From JALORV01 sp035429805 (lineage in GTDB: Bacteria > Pseudomonadota > Gammaproteobacteria > Burkholderiales > Burkholderiaceae_F), in the NCBI GenBank assembly GCA_035429805.1, contig DAOMFL010000004.1, forward strand, positions 1 to 64,000: 64,000 nt of DNA. Direction: 5' to 3'. The notes under the pieces are model-generated. The model saw only the letters and a list, made by a program, of their open reading frames with translations, searched no databases and had not been told where the DNA came from. Shown piece by piece: positions 11,750 through 20,045 of the stretch; the stretch's first letter is position 1; each line of letters begins with the position of its first letter. Position numbers and translations under genes: made by a program.

Positions 11750-12397
11750 ATGACGCTGCGCGACCTGGCGGCGCTGACAGCCCTGACGATCGGCCTGGTC
11801 GGCGCCGTATCGGCCTGGATGGACCGGCCGGGCTCGGTGGCGGTTCCGGCCGGCCGTTCGGACCCCGGTGCCTTTGTCGTTCAGAGACTCGATTCACCCG
11901 CCGTCATTCGGACGGCGGACGGCAGCGCGCTGACGCCGGTGGCGCAATTCGAAGCCCGTGGTCGGACACTCAACATCGAGCGCTTCAAGCCCCACCAGTC
12001 GCTCGCCAACTGGGTTCCCGGACTGCGGCCGTCGACGCACGACATCGGCCTCGGCTTCGGCCCGATGACAGACACGGCCAACGTGGAGCGCTTCAATTTC
12101 AGCCATGAAGGTGCCAGCAACGGCCTGCGCGCGCTGTTCGCGCGGCCGCGCGGCGCGATGACTCAGGACGAGTTCGAACGGCTGGCGCCGTACATCACCA
12201 ACATCCACCTGATCCCGGCGACGCCGGCGGTCTACGAGCAGCTGCGGCGCGTACGCATCGGTGAGCTGGTCACGCTGCGCGGAAAGCTCGTCAACGTGCG
12301 CGACGCGCAGGGACGCGTGGCCTCGACATCGACGACCGCGGGCGACCGCGACTGCGAAATACTGTGGCTGGAAGAACTGCAGCGCTCAGCCCTCTAG
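11750..12397 (+). CDS. Conserved hypothetical membrane-anchored protein
   Basis: 215-aa protein with an N-terminal hydrophobic anchor or signal (residues ~5-25) and a periplasmic domain. The C-terminal part reads LVTLRGKLVNVRDAQGR then a region rich in Ser/Thr and DRDCEILWL, a beta-rich, OB-like pattern seen in conserved hypothetical proteins of proteobacteria. It lies 36 nt after ypfJ and 11 nt before a 55-aa ORF, all on the same strand, so the three may form one unit. No function can be assigned. Confidence 0.7.
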   Translation: MTLRDLAALTALTIGLVGAVSAWMDRPGSVAVPAGRSDPGAFVVQRLDSPAVIRTADGSALTPVAQFEARGRTLNIERFKPHQSLANWVPGLRPSTHDIGLGFGPMTDTANVERFNFSHEGASNGLRALFARPRGAMTQDEFERLAPYITNIHLIPATPAVYEQLRRVRIGELVTLRGKLVNVRDAQGRVASTSTTAGDRDCEILWLEELQRSAL

Positions 12398-12408
12398 GAA
12401 AGTCACCC

Positions 12409-12576
12409 ATGACGCTCTTTGAATGGCTGGCCGCCGTGTGCTTGGAACTGGGCTGGAGCGTCATGCGCTCACACGAGATGCTCGATGAGGAGCGCTGGTC
12501 GGATCTCTACGAACAGGGAGTCTCGCCCGCCGACGCCGCCCGCCGGGCGCGTGCCGCCGGCTGGCTCGGCGACTAG
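12409..12576 (+). CDS. 55-aa small hypothetical protein
   Basis: Starts at ATG 12409 with AGGAAAG 8 nt upstream. The first 16 residues are hydrophobic (MTLFEWLAAVCLELGW); the rest is charged and helical. A longer version beginning at 12364 would lie inside the preceding gene and is unlikely. The stop overlaps the stop of the convergent sensor-kinase gene by 4 bp. No family recognised; coding status rests on the ribosome site and sensible composition. Confidence 0.5.
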   Translation: MTLFEWLAAVCLELGWSVMRSHEMLDEERWSDLYEQGVSPADAARRARAAGWLGD

Positions 12577-13838
12577 CGCGCCGAAGGCACTATCACGCGG
12601 AAGACGCTGCCGCCGCCCGGACGCGGCAGACAGCGCGCGTCGCCACCGTGCTGACGCGCGATCTGGCGCACCAGCGCGAGGCCGAGGCCGACGCCACCGC
12701 TCGCCTCGCTCGCTCCGGCGACCCGATAGAACGGTTCGAAGACGCGCTCCCGCTCGGTGTCCGGCACCCCGGGGCCGCGGTCCATCACATCGAACTCGAT
12801 CCCGTCTGCAGTGTGCCTCAGTTCGACGTCGACGCGCTCGCCGCCATAGCGCCGCGCGTTGTCGATGAGGTTGCGCACCAGCCGGCGCAGCAGGCGCGCG
12901 CTGCCGATCACCTGCGCCGTGACCGCCTGCAGCGGCACATCGGCGCGCGCGCATTCCTCGGCGAGGAGCGCCGTCAGATCCACCGTTTCGCGTTCGGGCA
13001 CGACCCCGCTGTCGAGCCGGCTCGCCAGCAGGATCTCGTCGATCAACTGGTCGAGTTCGCCGATGTCGCGCGCCAGATCGGCGCGCCGCGCCGCGGACGG
13101 ATCCCCGGCCAGCAGCTCCACGCCGAGGCGGATGCGCGCCAGCGGCGAACGCAGTTCGTGCGATGCGTTCGCGAGCAGCGTCTTGTGTGCATCGACCAGT
13201 TGCTCGACGCGCGCCGCGGCGTCGTTGAACGCCTGCGCCAGCTGCGCGACCTCGTCGCGGCCCCGCACCTCGACCCGTGCCGACAGGTTACCGGCACCCC
13301 ATTCGGTGACTCCGGCCTGCAGCTGCTCGAGGCGTCGCGTCAGGCGGCGCACGACCGGATACGCGCCGACGCCGACGCCGAGCGCAAGCAGCGCGAACGT
13401 CAGCACCGGTCCCGGTGGCGGTGGCCGACCGGGACGCAGCATCAGCAGGCGGCGGCCGTCCGGAAGCTGCAGCGCCAGCGCCGGACCACGCGGCGTCATC
13501 GCGTGATGCTCGGTCTCGCCGTCACGCGGCGGCAACTCGACGAGATCGCCGAGCGTGCCCGCGATGCGCACGCCGTCGGCCGCGTACAGCGCGAAGTCGG
13601 CGCCGAGGCGCTGCTTCCAGAGTTCGAGTGCCGCCTGCTGCGCGTCGTGCGGCGCCTGCGCGGCCGGCAACAGCTCGCTGGCCAGCTCGGCAAACCCCGT
13701 GATGTTCGGTGGCCGCGCACGCTCGCCAACCAGGTGCCAGGCAGTCGTTGCGAGCAGCGCGAACACCGCCAGCGTCGCAAGAATCGCGAGCCAGATGCGC
13801 CAGTAGAGCCGATGCCGCCGCCGTGGCAGTGTGGTCAC
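12573..13838 (-). CDS. Sensor histidine kinase, Cpx/Rst-like
   Basis: 421-aa inner-membrane sensor. Two transmembrane helices (residues ~10-30 and ~165-185) flank a periplasmic domain of about 130 residues. They are followed by HAMP, a HisKA dimerisation domain with ASHELRSPLARIRLG carrying the phospho-accepting His, then HATPase_c with N-box LVRNLIDNARRYG and G-boxes DRGPGVP and GVGLGLALV. It overlaps the upstream response-regulator gene by 4 bp, as cognate pairs do. Association with a Spy/CpxP-like gene and a CpxR-type box suggests an envelope-stress sensor like CpxA; the exact signal is not visible. Confidence 0.92.
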   Translation of the reverse strand: MTTLPRRRHRLYWRIWLAILATLAVFALLATTAWHLVGERARPPNITGFAELASELLPAAQAPHDAQQAALELWKQRLGADFALYAADGVRIAGTLGDLVELPPRDGETEHHAMTPRGPALALQLPDGRRLLMLRPGRPPPPGPVLTFALLALGVGVGAYPVVRRLTRRLEQLQAGVTEWGAGNLSARVEVRGRDEVAQLAQAFNDAAARVEQLVDAHKTLLANASHELRSPLARIRLGVELLAGDPSAARRADLARDIGELDQLIDEILLASRLDSGVVPERETVDLTALLAEECARADVPLQAVTAQVIGSARLLRRLVRNLIDNARRYGGERVDVELRHTADGIEFDVMDRGPGVPDTERERVFEPFYRVAGASEASGGVGLGLALVRQIARQHGGDARCLPRPGGGSVFRVIVPSAR

Positions 13839-14527
13839 GACGCGTCCTGCGATCGCGCGAACACGTACCCGGCACCGCGGACGGTGATGATGCGCTTCGG
13901 ATGCCGCGGATCGTCCTCGATCGCGGCGCGGATGCGTGCGATGTGCACGTCGACCGAGCGGTCGAACGCCTCGAGGGCTTCACCGCGCACGAGGTCCATC
14001 AGCTGCTCACGCGTGAGCACGCGACCCGCGCGCTCCGCCAATGCGACGAGCAGTTCGAACTGGTGCGAGGTCAGCGCGCGCGCCTGGCCGTCGATGCGCA
14101 CGACGCGCGCCGCGCGGTCGATCTCGAGCCGCCCGAAGCGCAATGCTTCGGCCGCCGGCACGCCCTGCGTCCGGCGCAGCAGCGCCTTCACGCGCGCCAG
14201 CAGCTCGCGCGGCTCGAAGGGTTTCGGCAGGTAGTCGTCGGCGCCGATCTCCAGTCCGATCACGCGCTCGATCGGGTCGCCTTTCGCCGTCAGCATCAGT
14301 ATCGGCATCGCGACGCCTTCGGCACGCAGCCGCCGGCACAGGTCCAGGCCGTCGCCGTCCGGCAGCATCAGGTCGAGGATCAGCAGATCGGCGGCACGCT
14401 CGCGGACCGCAGCGACGCCGCTCGCCACATTGCCGGCGACGTCGACAACGAAGCCCGACGCCCCGAGGTAGTCACGCACCATCGCGGCGAGGCGCGCGTC
14501 ATCGTCGATCATCAGCAGGCGATGCAT
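13835..14527 (-). CDS. OmpR-family response regulator, CpxR-like
   Basis: 230-aa two-domain regulator. The receiver has the acidic pair DDD at 8-10, phospho-acceptor D52 in LLILDLMLPDGDG and the conserved Lys in LMLTAKGD. The C-terminal winged-helix DNA-binding domain ends in the usual RGAGYVF. Cytosolic; likely activated by the sensor kinase encoded downstream. A perfect GTAAA-N5-GTAAA direct repeat upstream of the Spy-like gene is the expected binding site for a CpxR-type protein. It is separated from the Spy-like gene by 105 bases carrying a 14-bp inverted repeat. Confidence 0.93.
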   Translation of the reverse strand: MHRLLMIDDDARLAAMVRDYLGASGFVVDVAGNVASGVAAVRERAADLLILDLMLPDGDGLDLCRRLRAEGVAMPILMLTAKGDPIERVIGLEIGADDYLPKPFEPRELLARVKALLRRTQGVPAAEALRFGRLEIDRAARVVRIDGQARALTSHQFELLVALAERAGRVLTREQLMDLVRGEALEAFDRSVDVHIARIRAAIEDDPRHPKRIITVRGAGYVFARSQDAS

Positions 14528-14550
14528 GCGCCAAATCTAAAGCATCGGGT

Positions 14551-14623
14551 GCCGCGGCCTCCGGGGAATGCCGGTCGGGAGGAGGGGGAGCCATCCGGAT
14601 TCGGGGGCTCCGGAGGCCGCGGC
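14551..14623. repeat. 14-bp perfect inverted repeat between the Spy-like gene and the regulator gene
   Basis: gccgcggcctccgg at 14551-14564 is repeated as its exact reverse complement at 14610-14623, with a 45-base spacer rich in purine runs on the plus strand. There is no T-run, so it is not a standard terminator. It could form a strong RNA stem in the Spy-regulator intergenic transcript and uncouple expression of the two genes. Function inferred only. Confidence 0.7.
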
Positions 14624-14632
14624 GTAAGGCTC

Positions 14633-15211
14633 TTAACCGCGCGATGGCGGAGGCGGCATGCGCCGCTGCCAGCGTTCAGCAAGCTTGGTGCGTTGTTCCG
14701 GAGTCAGCACCTCGGCAGCGTCCATCATCGCCTGCAACATGCGCCGGGACGCCGCATCGCCGAGCTGCATCTGCTCGGTGCGCAGCTTTTCCAGCTGCGC
14801 GCGGTCGATCTTCGCTGCCGCCAGCAGCTCCATCGAGCGGCGCCGCGCCTGCATGTGCTGCGTGCGGCTCGACTGCAGGTCGGTCGCGGCGGATTTCATG
14901 ATGGCCGCGATGCGCTCGCGCTGCTCGGGCGTGGCATCGATGTCGGCGAGCGAGAAGGCAACCATGGCCTCGATCCGCCGGCTCATTGCCGCCGGATCCA
15001 AATCAGCCATGCCGCCCATACCGCCATGCCAGCCGCCGAAACCGGGCCCGGGTCCACCGAAGCCCATCGGGTGGGCGTAGGCGTGCCGCTGCGTCGCCAG
15101 CGCCCCGACGGCCGCCAGGGCCGTGGCACCGAGGCCCAGCAGCGTCCAGCGCCGCAGGCGCCGATTCGGCGTGACGGATTCCGGTGCAGCCGTGGAATCG
15201 TTGTCGTTCAT
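14633..15211 (-). CDS. Spy/CpxP-family periplasmic protein
   Basis: 192-aa protein with an N-terminal signal-anchor (residues ~22-45, ending AHA) and a Gly/Met/His-rich stretch that may bind metal. The following all-helical domain carries two LTxxQ-type motifs, ATPEQRERI and LTPEQRTKL, the hallmark of the CpxP/Spy family. E. coli relatives are ATP-independent chaperones, and CpxP also dampens CpxA. It is the first gene of the probable operon with the response regulator and sensor kinase, the same logic as cpxP-cpxRA. A candidate CpxR box lies 75-89 bases upstream. Confidence 0.85.
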   Translation of the reverse strand: MNDNDSTAAPESVTPNRRLRRWTLLGLGATALAAVGALATQRHAYAHPMGFGGPGPGFGGWHGGMGGMADLDPAAMSRRIEAMVAFSLADIDATPEQRERIAAIMKSAATDLQSSRTQHMQARRRSMELLAAAKIDRAQLEKLRTEQMQLGDAASRRMLQAMMDAAEVLTPEQRTKLAERWQRRMPPPPSRG

Positions 15212-15247
15212 CGTGTGTTCCCTTCAAACCGGATTGCAACGGCAGGA

Positions 15248-15278
15248 ACTGTAGGAGCGCCGCATTGCCTGCGTGCAA
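15248..15278 (-). promoter_or_regulatory. Candidate promoter of the Spy-like gene
   Basis: On the minus strand, TTGCAC (15273-15278) and TACAGT (15248-15253) are separated by 19 bp, longer than ideal. The CpxR-type box ends a few bases upstream of this -35, where a class II activator would sit. The predicted leader is about 30 nt. Confidence 0.35.
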
Positions 15279-15285
15279 GCTGCTT

Positions 15286-15300
15286 GTAAAGATCTGTAAA
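15286..15300. promoter_or_regulatory. Perfect CpxR-type box GTAAA-N5-GTAAA
   Basis: Direct repeat GTAAA gatct GTAAA, identical to the E. coli CpxR consensus. It lies in the 148-base gap between the Spy-like gene (minus) and the P-type ATPase gene (plus). The spacing suits activation of the Spy-regulator-kinase operon, which would be autoregulation. It might also influence the divergent ATPase gene 60 bases away. Confidence 0.65.
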
Positions 15301-15347
15301 TCGACGGTGGATTCGATGCACGTCACAGGCCGGGTGCAGGGCTCGGC

Positions 15348-15353
15348 TAGGCT
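15348..15353 (+). promoter_or_regulatory. Candidate -10 (TAGGCT) 6 nt before the ATPase TTG
   Basis: TAGGCT is followed by gaagca and the TTG at 15360, the same geometry as other predicted leaderless starts here. It is the only reason to prefer TTG 15360 over downstream start candidates. Confidence 0.25.
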
Positions 15354-15359
15354 GAAGCA

Positions 15360-17996
15360 TTGCCGGCCCCACCACTTCCCGTGCGCTCCCACCCGCTTCC
15401 TCCGTCGCCGGCCGGTGCCGCCAGCGCCGATCATCAGGCCACGCCCTTATGGCACACGGTCGACATTGATGCCGCGCTGGCCGCACTGGCCACACGGCGT
15501 GCGGGCCTGACGTCGACCGAAGCCGCGGATCGCCTGCGGCGCGACGGTCCCAACCTCCTTCCCGAAGCGGCGCCTGCCGGTCTCTTCGTGATGGTGGCGC
15601 GCCAGTTTGCCGACTTCATGATCGGCATCCTGATCGTCGCCGCGCTGGTCGCTGTCGCGCTCGGCGAAGCGATCGAGGCCGGCGCGATCTTCGCGATCGT
15701 CGTCCTCAACGCGGCCCTCGGCGTGAGCCAGGAGTGGCGTGCGGAAAGGGCGATGGCCGCACTGCGCGCGCTCGCCGCACCGCGGGCGCGCGTCCTCCGT
15801 GACGGCGGACGCACCGAGATCGCGGCGGCCGATCTGGTGGCCGGCGACGTCGTCTGGCTCGAGGCCGGCACCAAGGTGCCGGCCGACCTGCGCCTCGTCG
15901 AAGCGGCTGCGCTGCGCATCGAGGAGGCCGCTCTGACCGGCGAGTCGGTGCCCGTCGACAAGCACGCCGCGGACATATTGCCGCCGGACGCGCCGCTGGC
16001 CGAACACCGCAACATGGCGTATTCGGGGACCATCATCACAGCGGGCCGCGGCACCGGAGTCGTGGTGGCGACCGGCGCCGGGACCGAGCTCGGCCGCATC
16101 GCTCGCATCGTCGAAGCCGTCGGCGAGCAGCGCACGCCGCTGCAGGACCGGCTGGCGCAGTTCGGACGCCGGCTCGCCGTCATCGTGATCGTCATCTGCG
16201 CGGTGATCTTCGCGGCCGGCGTCGCTCGCGGCGAACCGGTGGCGCTGATGTTCCTGACGGCGATCAGCCTGGCCGTCGCCGCGATCCCGGAAGCGCTTCC
16301 GGCCGTCGTATCGATCGCGCTGGCGCTCGGCGCGCGCCGCATGTCGCGCGAGCACGCGCTGGTCCGCCGGCTGCCGTGCGTCGAGTCGCTCGGTTCCGTC
16401 ACAGTGATCTGCAGCGACAAGACCGGGACCCTGACGGAGAACCGGCTGCGCGTCGAGGCGCTCGAACTGGTGCAGGAGTCCGACCGCGATCGCGCCCTGC
16501 AGATACTCGCACTGAACAGCGACGCATCACGGTCACCCGACGGACTCTGGACCGGCGATCCGACCGAGGTGGCACTGGTCGACAAGGCCGCACTCGAAGG
16601 CGTCGATGTCGATGCGCTGCGCACCGCGTCGCCGCGCCTCGCCGAGCTGCCGTTTGACTCGGTCAGCAAGTGCATGTCGACGCTGCATGCCGTCAACGGC
16701 GGCGCGCTGCTGACGGTCAAGGGCGCGCCCGAATCGGTGATCCCGGACTGCATCAATATCGATCGCGCCGACTGGCACCGTCGTTCGGAGCGCCTGGCCG
16801 CGGCCGGCCAGCGCGTGCTCGCGCTCGCGGCCCGGCCGGCCAGCCCCGACGAACCCATCAGCGCGCTGCGCCAGCGGCTGGAACTCGTCGCGCTTGTCGG
16901 GCTGATCGACCCCGCACGTCCGGAAGCCGCAGCGGCGGTCGCCGAGTGCGTTCGCGCCGGCGTGGTGCCGGTCATGATCACCGGCGACCACCCGGCCACC
17001 GCGATGGCCATCGCGCGCGCACTCGGCATCGCCAACGCCGCGTCGGACGTGATGACCGGCGCGGAGCTCGCGCGCATCGACAGCACCGCGCTGCGCGAGC
17101 GGGTGCACCGGGTGCAGGTCTATGCACGCGTCGACCCGGCGCAGAAGATCGGCATCGTCGAAGCGCTGCAGGCGCGCGGCGAGTGCGTTGCGATGACCGG
17201 GGACGGCGTGAACGACGCGCCGGCACTGCGCCGGGCGGACATCGGAGTCGCGATGGGGCGCGGCGGCACCGACGTGGCGCGCGAGGCCTCGGATCTCGTC
17301 CTGCTCGACGACAACTTCGCCACCATCGTCGGTGCGGTGCGCGAAGGCCGGCGCATCTACGACAACGTCCGCAAATTCGTGCGCTTCGTCATGGCCGGCA
17401 ACGCCGGCGAGATCTGGACCATCTTCCTCGCGCCGTTCCTCGGACTGCCGATCCCGCTGACGCCGATCCAGATCCTCTGGGTCAACTTCGTCACCGACGG
17501 ACTGCCCGGGCTCGCGCTGACAAGCGAGCCGGCCGAGACCAACGTCATGCGCCGCCGCCCGCGCCCGCGCGACGAGTCGATCTTCGCGCACGGAGTGTGG
17601 CAGCACATCGTCTGGGCCGGCCTGCTGATCGGCGGCGTGAGCCTGTATGCCTGCCACTGGGCGCTGATCCACGATGTGCACGCGTACACCATGACCTTCA
17701 CCGTCCTCACGTTCGCCCAGCTCGCGCACGTGATGGCGATCCGCTCCGAGCGCGAGAGCCTGTTCGCCCTCGGCATCGCCGGCAACCGGCCGCTGCTCGC
17801 GGCCGTCGTCGCCAGCGTGGCGCTGCACCTGCTGCTGATCTACACGCCGTGGCTGCAGGCCGTGTTCGGCACGCAGGCCATCGCTCCGTCGGCATTGCTC
17901 CTCGCCTGCGGGCTCGCGCTGCTGGTCCTGGTCGGCGTCGAGATCGAGAAGTGGGCCATCCGGCGCGGCTGGCTCTACGCGCAGGCAGAGCGCTGA
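15360..17996 (+). CDS. P-type cation-transporting ATPase (Ca2+/P2-type)
   Basis: 878-aa membrane pump. An N-terminal cation-ATPase domain is followed by membrane helices, an actuator domain with ALTGESVPVDK, the phosphorylation motif SDKTGTLT, hinge motif TGDGVNDAPAL, and C-terminal helices with PLTPIQILWVNFVTDG typical of P2A/P2-type pumps. M4 reads AIPEALPAVVSIALA (PEALP), the calcium/monovalent type rather than the CPC heavy-metal type. The substrate is probably Ca2+ or another hard cation. The proposed start is TTG at 15360; GTG at about 15381 is an alternative. It is divergent from the Cpx-like operon, so envelope stress may affect it. Confidence 0.9.
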   Translation: MPAPPLPVRSHPLPPSPAGAASADHQATPLWHTVDIDAALAALATRRAGLTSTEAADRLRRDGPNLLPEAAPAGLFVMVARQFADFMIGILIVAALVAVALGEAIEAGAIFAIVVLNAALGVSQEWRAERAMAALRALAAPRARVLRDGGRTEIAAADLVAGDVVWLEAGTKVPADLRLVEAAALRIEEAALTGESVPVDKHAADILPPDAPLAEHRNMAYSGTIITAGRGTGVVVATGAGTELGRIARIVEAVGEQRTPLQDRLAQFGRRLAVIVIVICAVIFAAGVARGEPVALMFLTAISLAVAAIPEALPAVVSIALALGARRMSREHALVRRLPCVESLGSVTVICSDKTGTLTENRLRVEALELVQESDRDRALQILALNSDASRSPDGLWTGDPTEVALVDKAALEGVDVDALRTASPRLAELPFDSVSKCMSTLHAVNGGALLTVKGAPESVIPDCINIDRADWHRRSERLAAAGQRVLALAARPASPDEPISALRQRLELVALVGLIDPARPEAAAAVAECVRAGVVPVMITGDHPATAMAIARALGIANAASDVMTGAELARIDSTALRERVHRVQVYARVDPAQKIGIVEALQARGECVAMTGDGVNDAPALRRADIGVAMGRGGTDVAREASDLVLLDDNFATIVGAVREGRRIYDNVRKFVRFVMAGNAGEIWTIFLAPFLGLPIPLTPIQILWVNFVTDGLPGLALTSEPAETNVMRRRPRPRDESIFAHGVWQHIVWAGLLIGGVSLYACHWALIHDVHAYTMTFTVLTFAQLAHVMAIRSERESLFALGIAGNRPLLAAVVASVALHLLLIYTPWLQAVFGTQAIAPSALLLACGLALLVLVGVEIEKWAIRRGWLYAQAER

Positions 17997-18037
17997 ACCG
18001 CAGACGATCGATGCGCCGATTCAGGACCTGCCGCGCG

Positions 18038-18043
18038 TATCAT
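18038..18043 (+). promoter_or_regulatory. Candidate -10 (TATCAT) of the Rieske oxygenase gene
   Basis: TATCAT 40 bases before the ATG at 18083, giving a leader of about 33 nt. No clear -35. Confidence 0.35.
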
Positions 18044-18082
18044 CATTGAGCGCCTTGCGCATCCTTCGTCGTCGATCGGACC

Positions 18083-19213
18083 ATGAACGCCCCGGACTCG
18101 ATCTCCCGCCGCTCCAACCTGGATTCCGCGCTGCTGGCCCGTACGACGCCGCTGCCGATATCGAGTTACTTCGACCCCGGCTGGTTCGAGCGCGAGATGC
18201 TGCTGCTGTTCGACAAGGGGCCGAACTACGTCGGATCCGAGATGATGGTGCCGGAGGTCGGCGACTACATGACGCTGCCCTGGACCGAAAACGGCAAGGT
18301 GCTGGTGCGCGGTCCGAGCGGCGTCAACCTGCTGTCGAACACCTGCCGTCACCGGCAGGGCCTGATTCTCGACGGACGCGGCAACAGCCCCAACCTCGTC
18401 TGCCCGCTGCATCGCTGGACCTACGATCTCGACGGCAGGCTGCTCGGCGCGCCTGACTTCGACGGCACACCCGACTGCTCGCTGCCGAAGACGTCGCTCA
18501 AGCGCTGGAACGGACTGCTGTTCGCCGGTCCGCGCGACCCGGCCGCTGACCTGGCCGACTTCCCGCTCGCCGCGGACTACGATTACTCGAACTACGTGTT
18601 CGACAAGGTCATCGTCGACGAATGTCCATTTAACTGGAAGTCGTTCCTCGAAATCTTCCTTGAGCTCTATCACGTCGAAGCGATGCACCCCGGCCTGCAG
18701 AAGTGGGTCGACGCCGGCAACTACGAATGGGGCTTCGGCGACCGCTGGAGCTACCAGATCCTGGGCATCAAGAACGAACTGAAATCGCAGGTGTCGCCGA
18801 ATTACCAGCGCTACCGCGACGCGATCCTCGCCTACTCGGGCGGCAGGCTGCCGAAGTACGGCACGGTGTGGTCGATTCTGTACCCCAACGTGATGCTCGA
18901 GTGGTACCCCTACGGACTTGTCGTCAGCACGCTGATACCGCGCTCGCCGGATCACACGACCAACATCGTCGAGTTCTACTACCCGGAGGAGGTGCAGGCC
19001 TTCGAGCGGCAGATCGTCGAGGCTCACCAGGCCGCCTACGCGGAGTCTGCTGCCGAGGATGCCGATGCCTGCGGCCGCCTGCATCGCGGCCGTCGCGCGC
19101 TGTGGCTGGCGGGCGAGGACGATGAGGGGCCGTATCACACGCCGCACGAGGACGGCATGATCCACATGCACGACTGGATCCGCCGCCACATGAAGCAGCG
19201 TCGCACGACGTGA
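18083..19213 (+). CDS. Rieske [2Fe-2S] ring-hydroxylating oxygenase, large subunit
   Basis: 376-aa terminal oxygenase. The Rieske cluster ligands are CRH at ~residue 90 and CPLH 20 residues later. The C-terminal catalytic domain has the mononuclear-iron site in FLELYHVEAMHPGL, with two His and an upstream acidic residue. It resembles the single-component alpha subunits of choline or aromatic monooxygenases. No beta subunit, ferredoxin or reductase gene is adjacent, so electrons must come from elsewhere and the substrate is unknown. It ends 27 nt before the convergent hemerythrin genes. Confidence 0.9.
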   Translation: MNAPDSISRRSNLDSALLARTTPLPISSYFDPGWFEREMLLLFDKGPNYVGSEMMVPEVGDYMTLPWTENGKVLVRGPSGVNLLSNTCRHRQGLILDGRGNSPNLVCPLHRWTYDLDGRLLGAPDFDGTPDCSLPKTSLKRWNGLLFAGPRDPAADLADFPLAADYDYSNYVFDKVIVDECPFNWKSFLEIFLELYHVEAMHPGLQKWVDAGNYEWGFGDRWSYQILGIKNELKSQVSPNYQRYRDAILAYSGGRLPKYGTVWSILYPNVMLEWYPYGLVVSTLIPRSPDHTTNIVEFYYPEEVQAFERQIVEAHQAAYAESAAEDADACGRLHRGRRALWLAGEDDEGPYHTPHEDGMIHMHDWIRRHMKQRRTT

Positions 19214-19240
19214 CGCGCGCCAGAGCACCGTAACCCGGAA

Positions 19241-19654
19241 TCAGGCGGCCGGTTGCTCGGCCGTCGCTTCGCGCGCCGCGTTGAGCCAGGCCCCAAGCGC
19301 GGCATCCATGCTGCCCGCGTGCACGCCGAACCATTCGAGCACCGCTTCGGGCAGGCGTGACAGCGGATCCGCATCGCCCTTTGCGTAGCGACGCTGCACT
19401 TCCGCGACGACTTCCAGCACGGACGCGTGCTCGCGCCGGTGGCAGTCGGCCGGTGGGAACGCGGTCGACGCCATCAGCGCTTCCTCGTGCGCGAAGTGCC
19501 GGGTGAGGTGCTCGAGCAGGCGCGCCAGCGCGACGCTGGCATCGGCACGCTGCGCAACCGCCTCGGTGAGCTGTGCCAGCACCGCCTCGCACTCCTCGTG
19601 CAGGCGGTCGATCGATGCCACACCGACAGCGTAGCGCCCGGACGCACCTTCCAT
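19241..19654 (-). CDS. Hemerythrin-like protein (second of a tandem pair)
   Basis: 137-aa four-helix protein. The di-iron ligand set is visible in order: DRLHEE, HLTRHFAHEE, CHRREH and WFGVHAGSMD. It is clearly homologous to the gene just upstream but more diverged and Ala-rich. Bacteriohemerythrins bind O2 reversibly and are linked to oxygen sensing or delivery. The start at ATG 19654 lies one base after the preceding stop, so the pair is translationally coupled. A longer N-terminus starting at 19711 would overlap the neighbour and looks non-coding. Confidence 0.82.
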   Translation of the reverse strand: MEGASGRYAVGVASIDRLHEECEAVLAQLTEAVAQRADASVALARLLEHLTRHFAHEEALMASTAFPPADCHRREHASVLEVVAEVQRRYAKGDADPLSRLPEAVLEWFGVHAGSMDAALGAWLNAAREATAEQPAA

Positions 19655-19655
19655 G

Positions 19656-20045
19656 TCAGGTCGCCTGACCCTTGAGGAAGGCCACGAGTTCGGTGTCCTC
19701 CGTGGACGCATGGATGGCGAACCAGTTCATCAGATCACTTGAGTAGCGCTGGACCGCGGCGACGTCGCCGGCATCGAACTTGCGGCGGACATCGGACACG
19801 GAATCGAGCAGGTGCTCGTGCGCCCGCCGGTGGCGCTCATAGTGGGAGTAGTTCTCTTGCAGCATGAACTTTTCCTCGGTCTCGCAATGACGCAGCAGGT
19901 GCTCATGCAGGGCCAGCAGGTGCGCCCCGTAATCGGCTTCGGCCGGATCGTTCAGCGCCTCGAGTATGGCCTCGAATTCCCGGTGCAGATCGTCGATCGG
20001 CTTGAACCCGACCAGGATCTTGCTGTGCGTGACGGCGGCGGCCAT
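19656..20045 (-). CDS. Bacteriohemerythrin (first of a tandem pair)
   Basis: 129-aa di-iron O2-binding protein. Ligands: DDLHREFE, HLLRHCETEE, HYERHRRAH and WFAIHASTED, matching the H...HxxxE...HxxxH...HxxxxD hemerythrin pattern. Start ATG 20045 is chosen because GAAGGA precedes it by 6 nt; an upstream start at 20078 has no such site. Cytosolic, no signal peptide. It forms a two-gene unit with its paralogue, and may supply O2 to an oxygenase such as the convergent Rieske protein, though that link is speculation. Confidence 0.9.
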   Translation of the reverse strand: MAAAVTHSKILVGFKPIDDLHREFEAILEALNDPAEADYGAHLLALHEHLLRHCETEEKFMLQENYSHYERHRRAHEHLLDSVSDVRRKFDAGDVAAVQRYSSDLMNWFAIHASTEDTELVAFLKGQAT

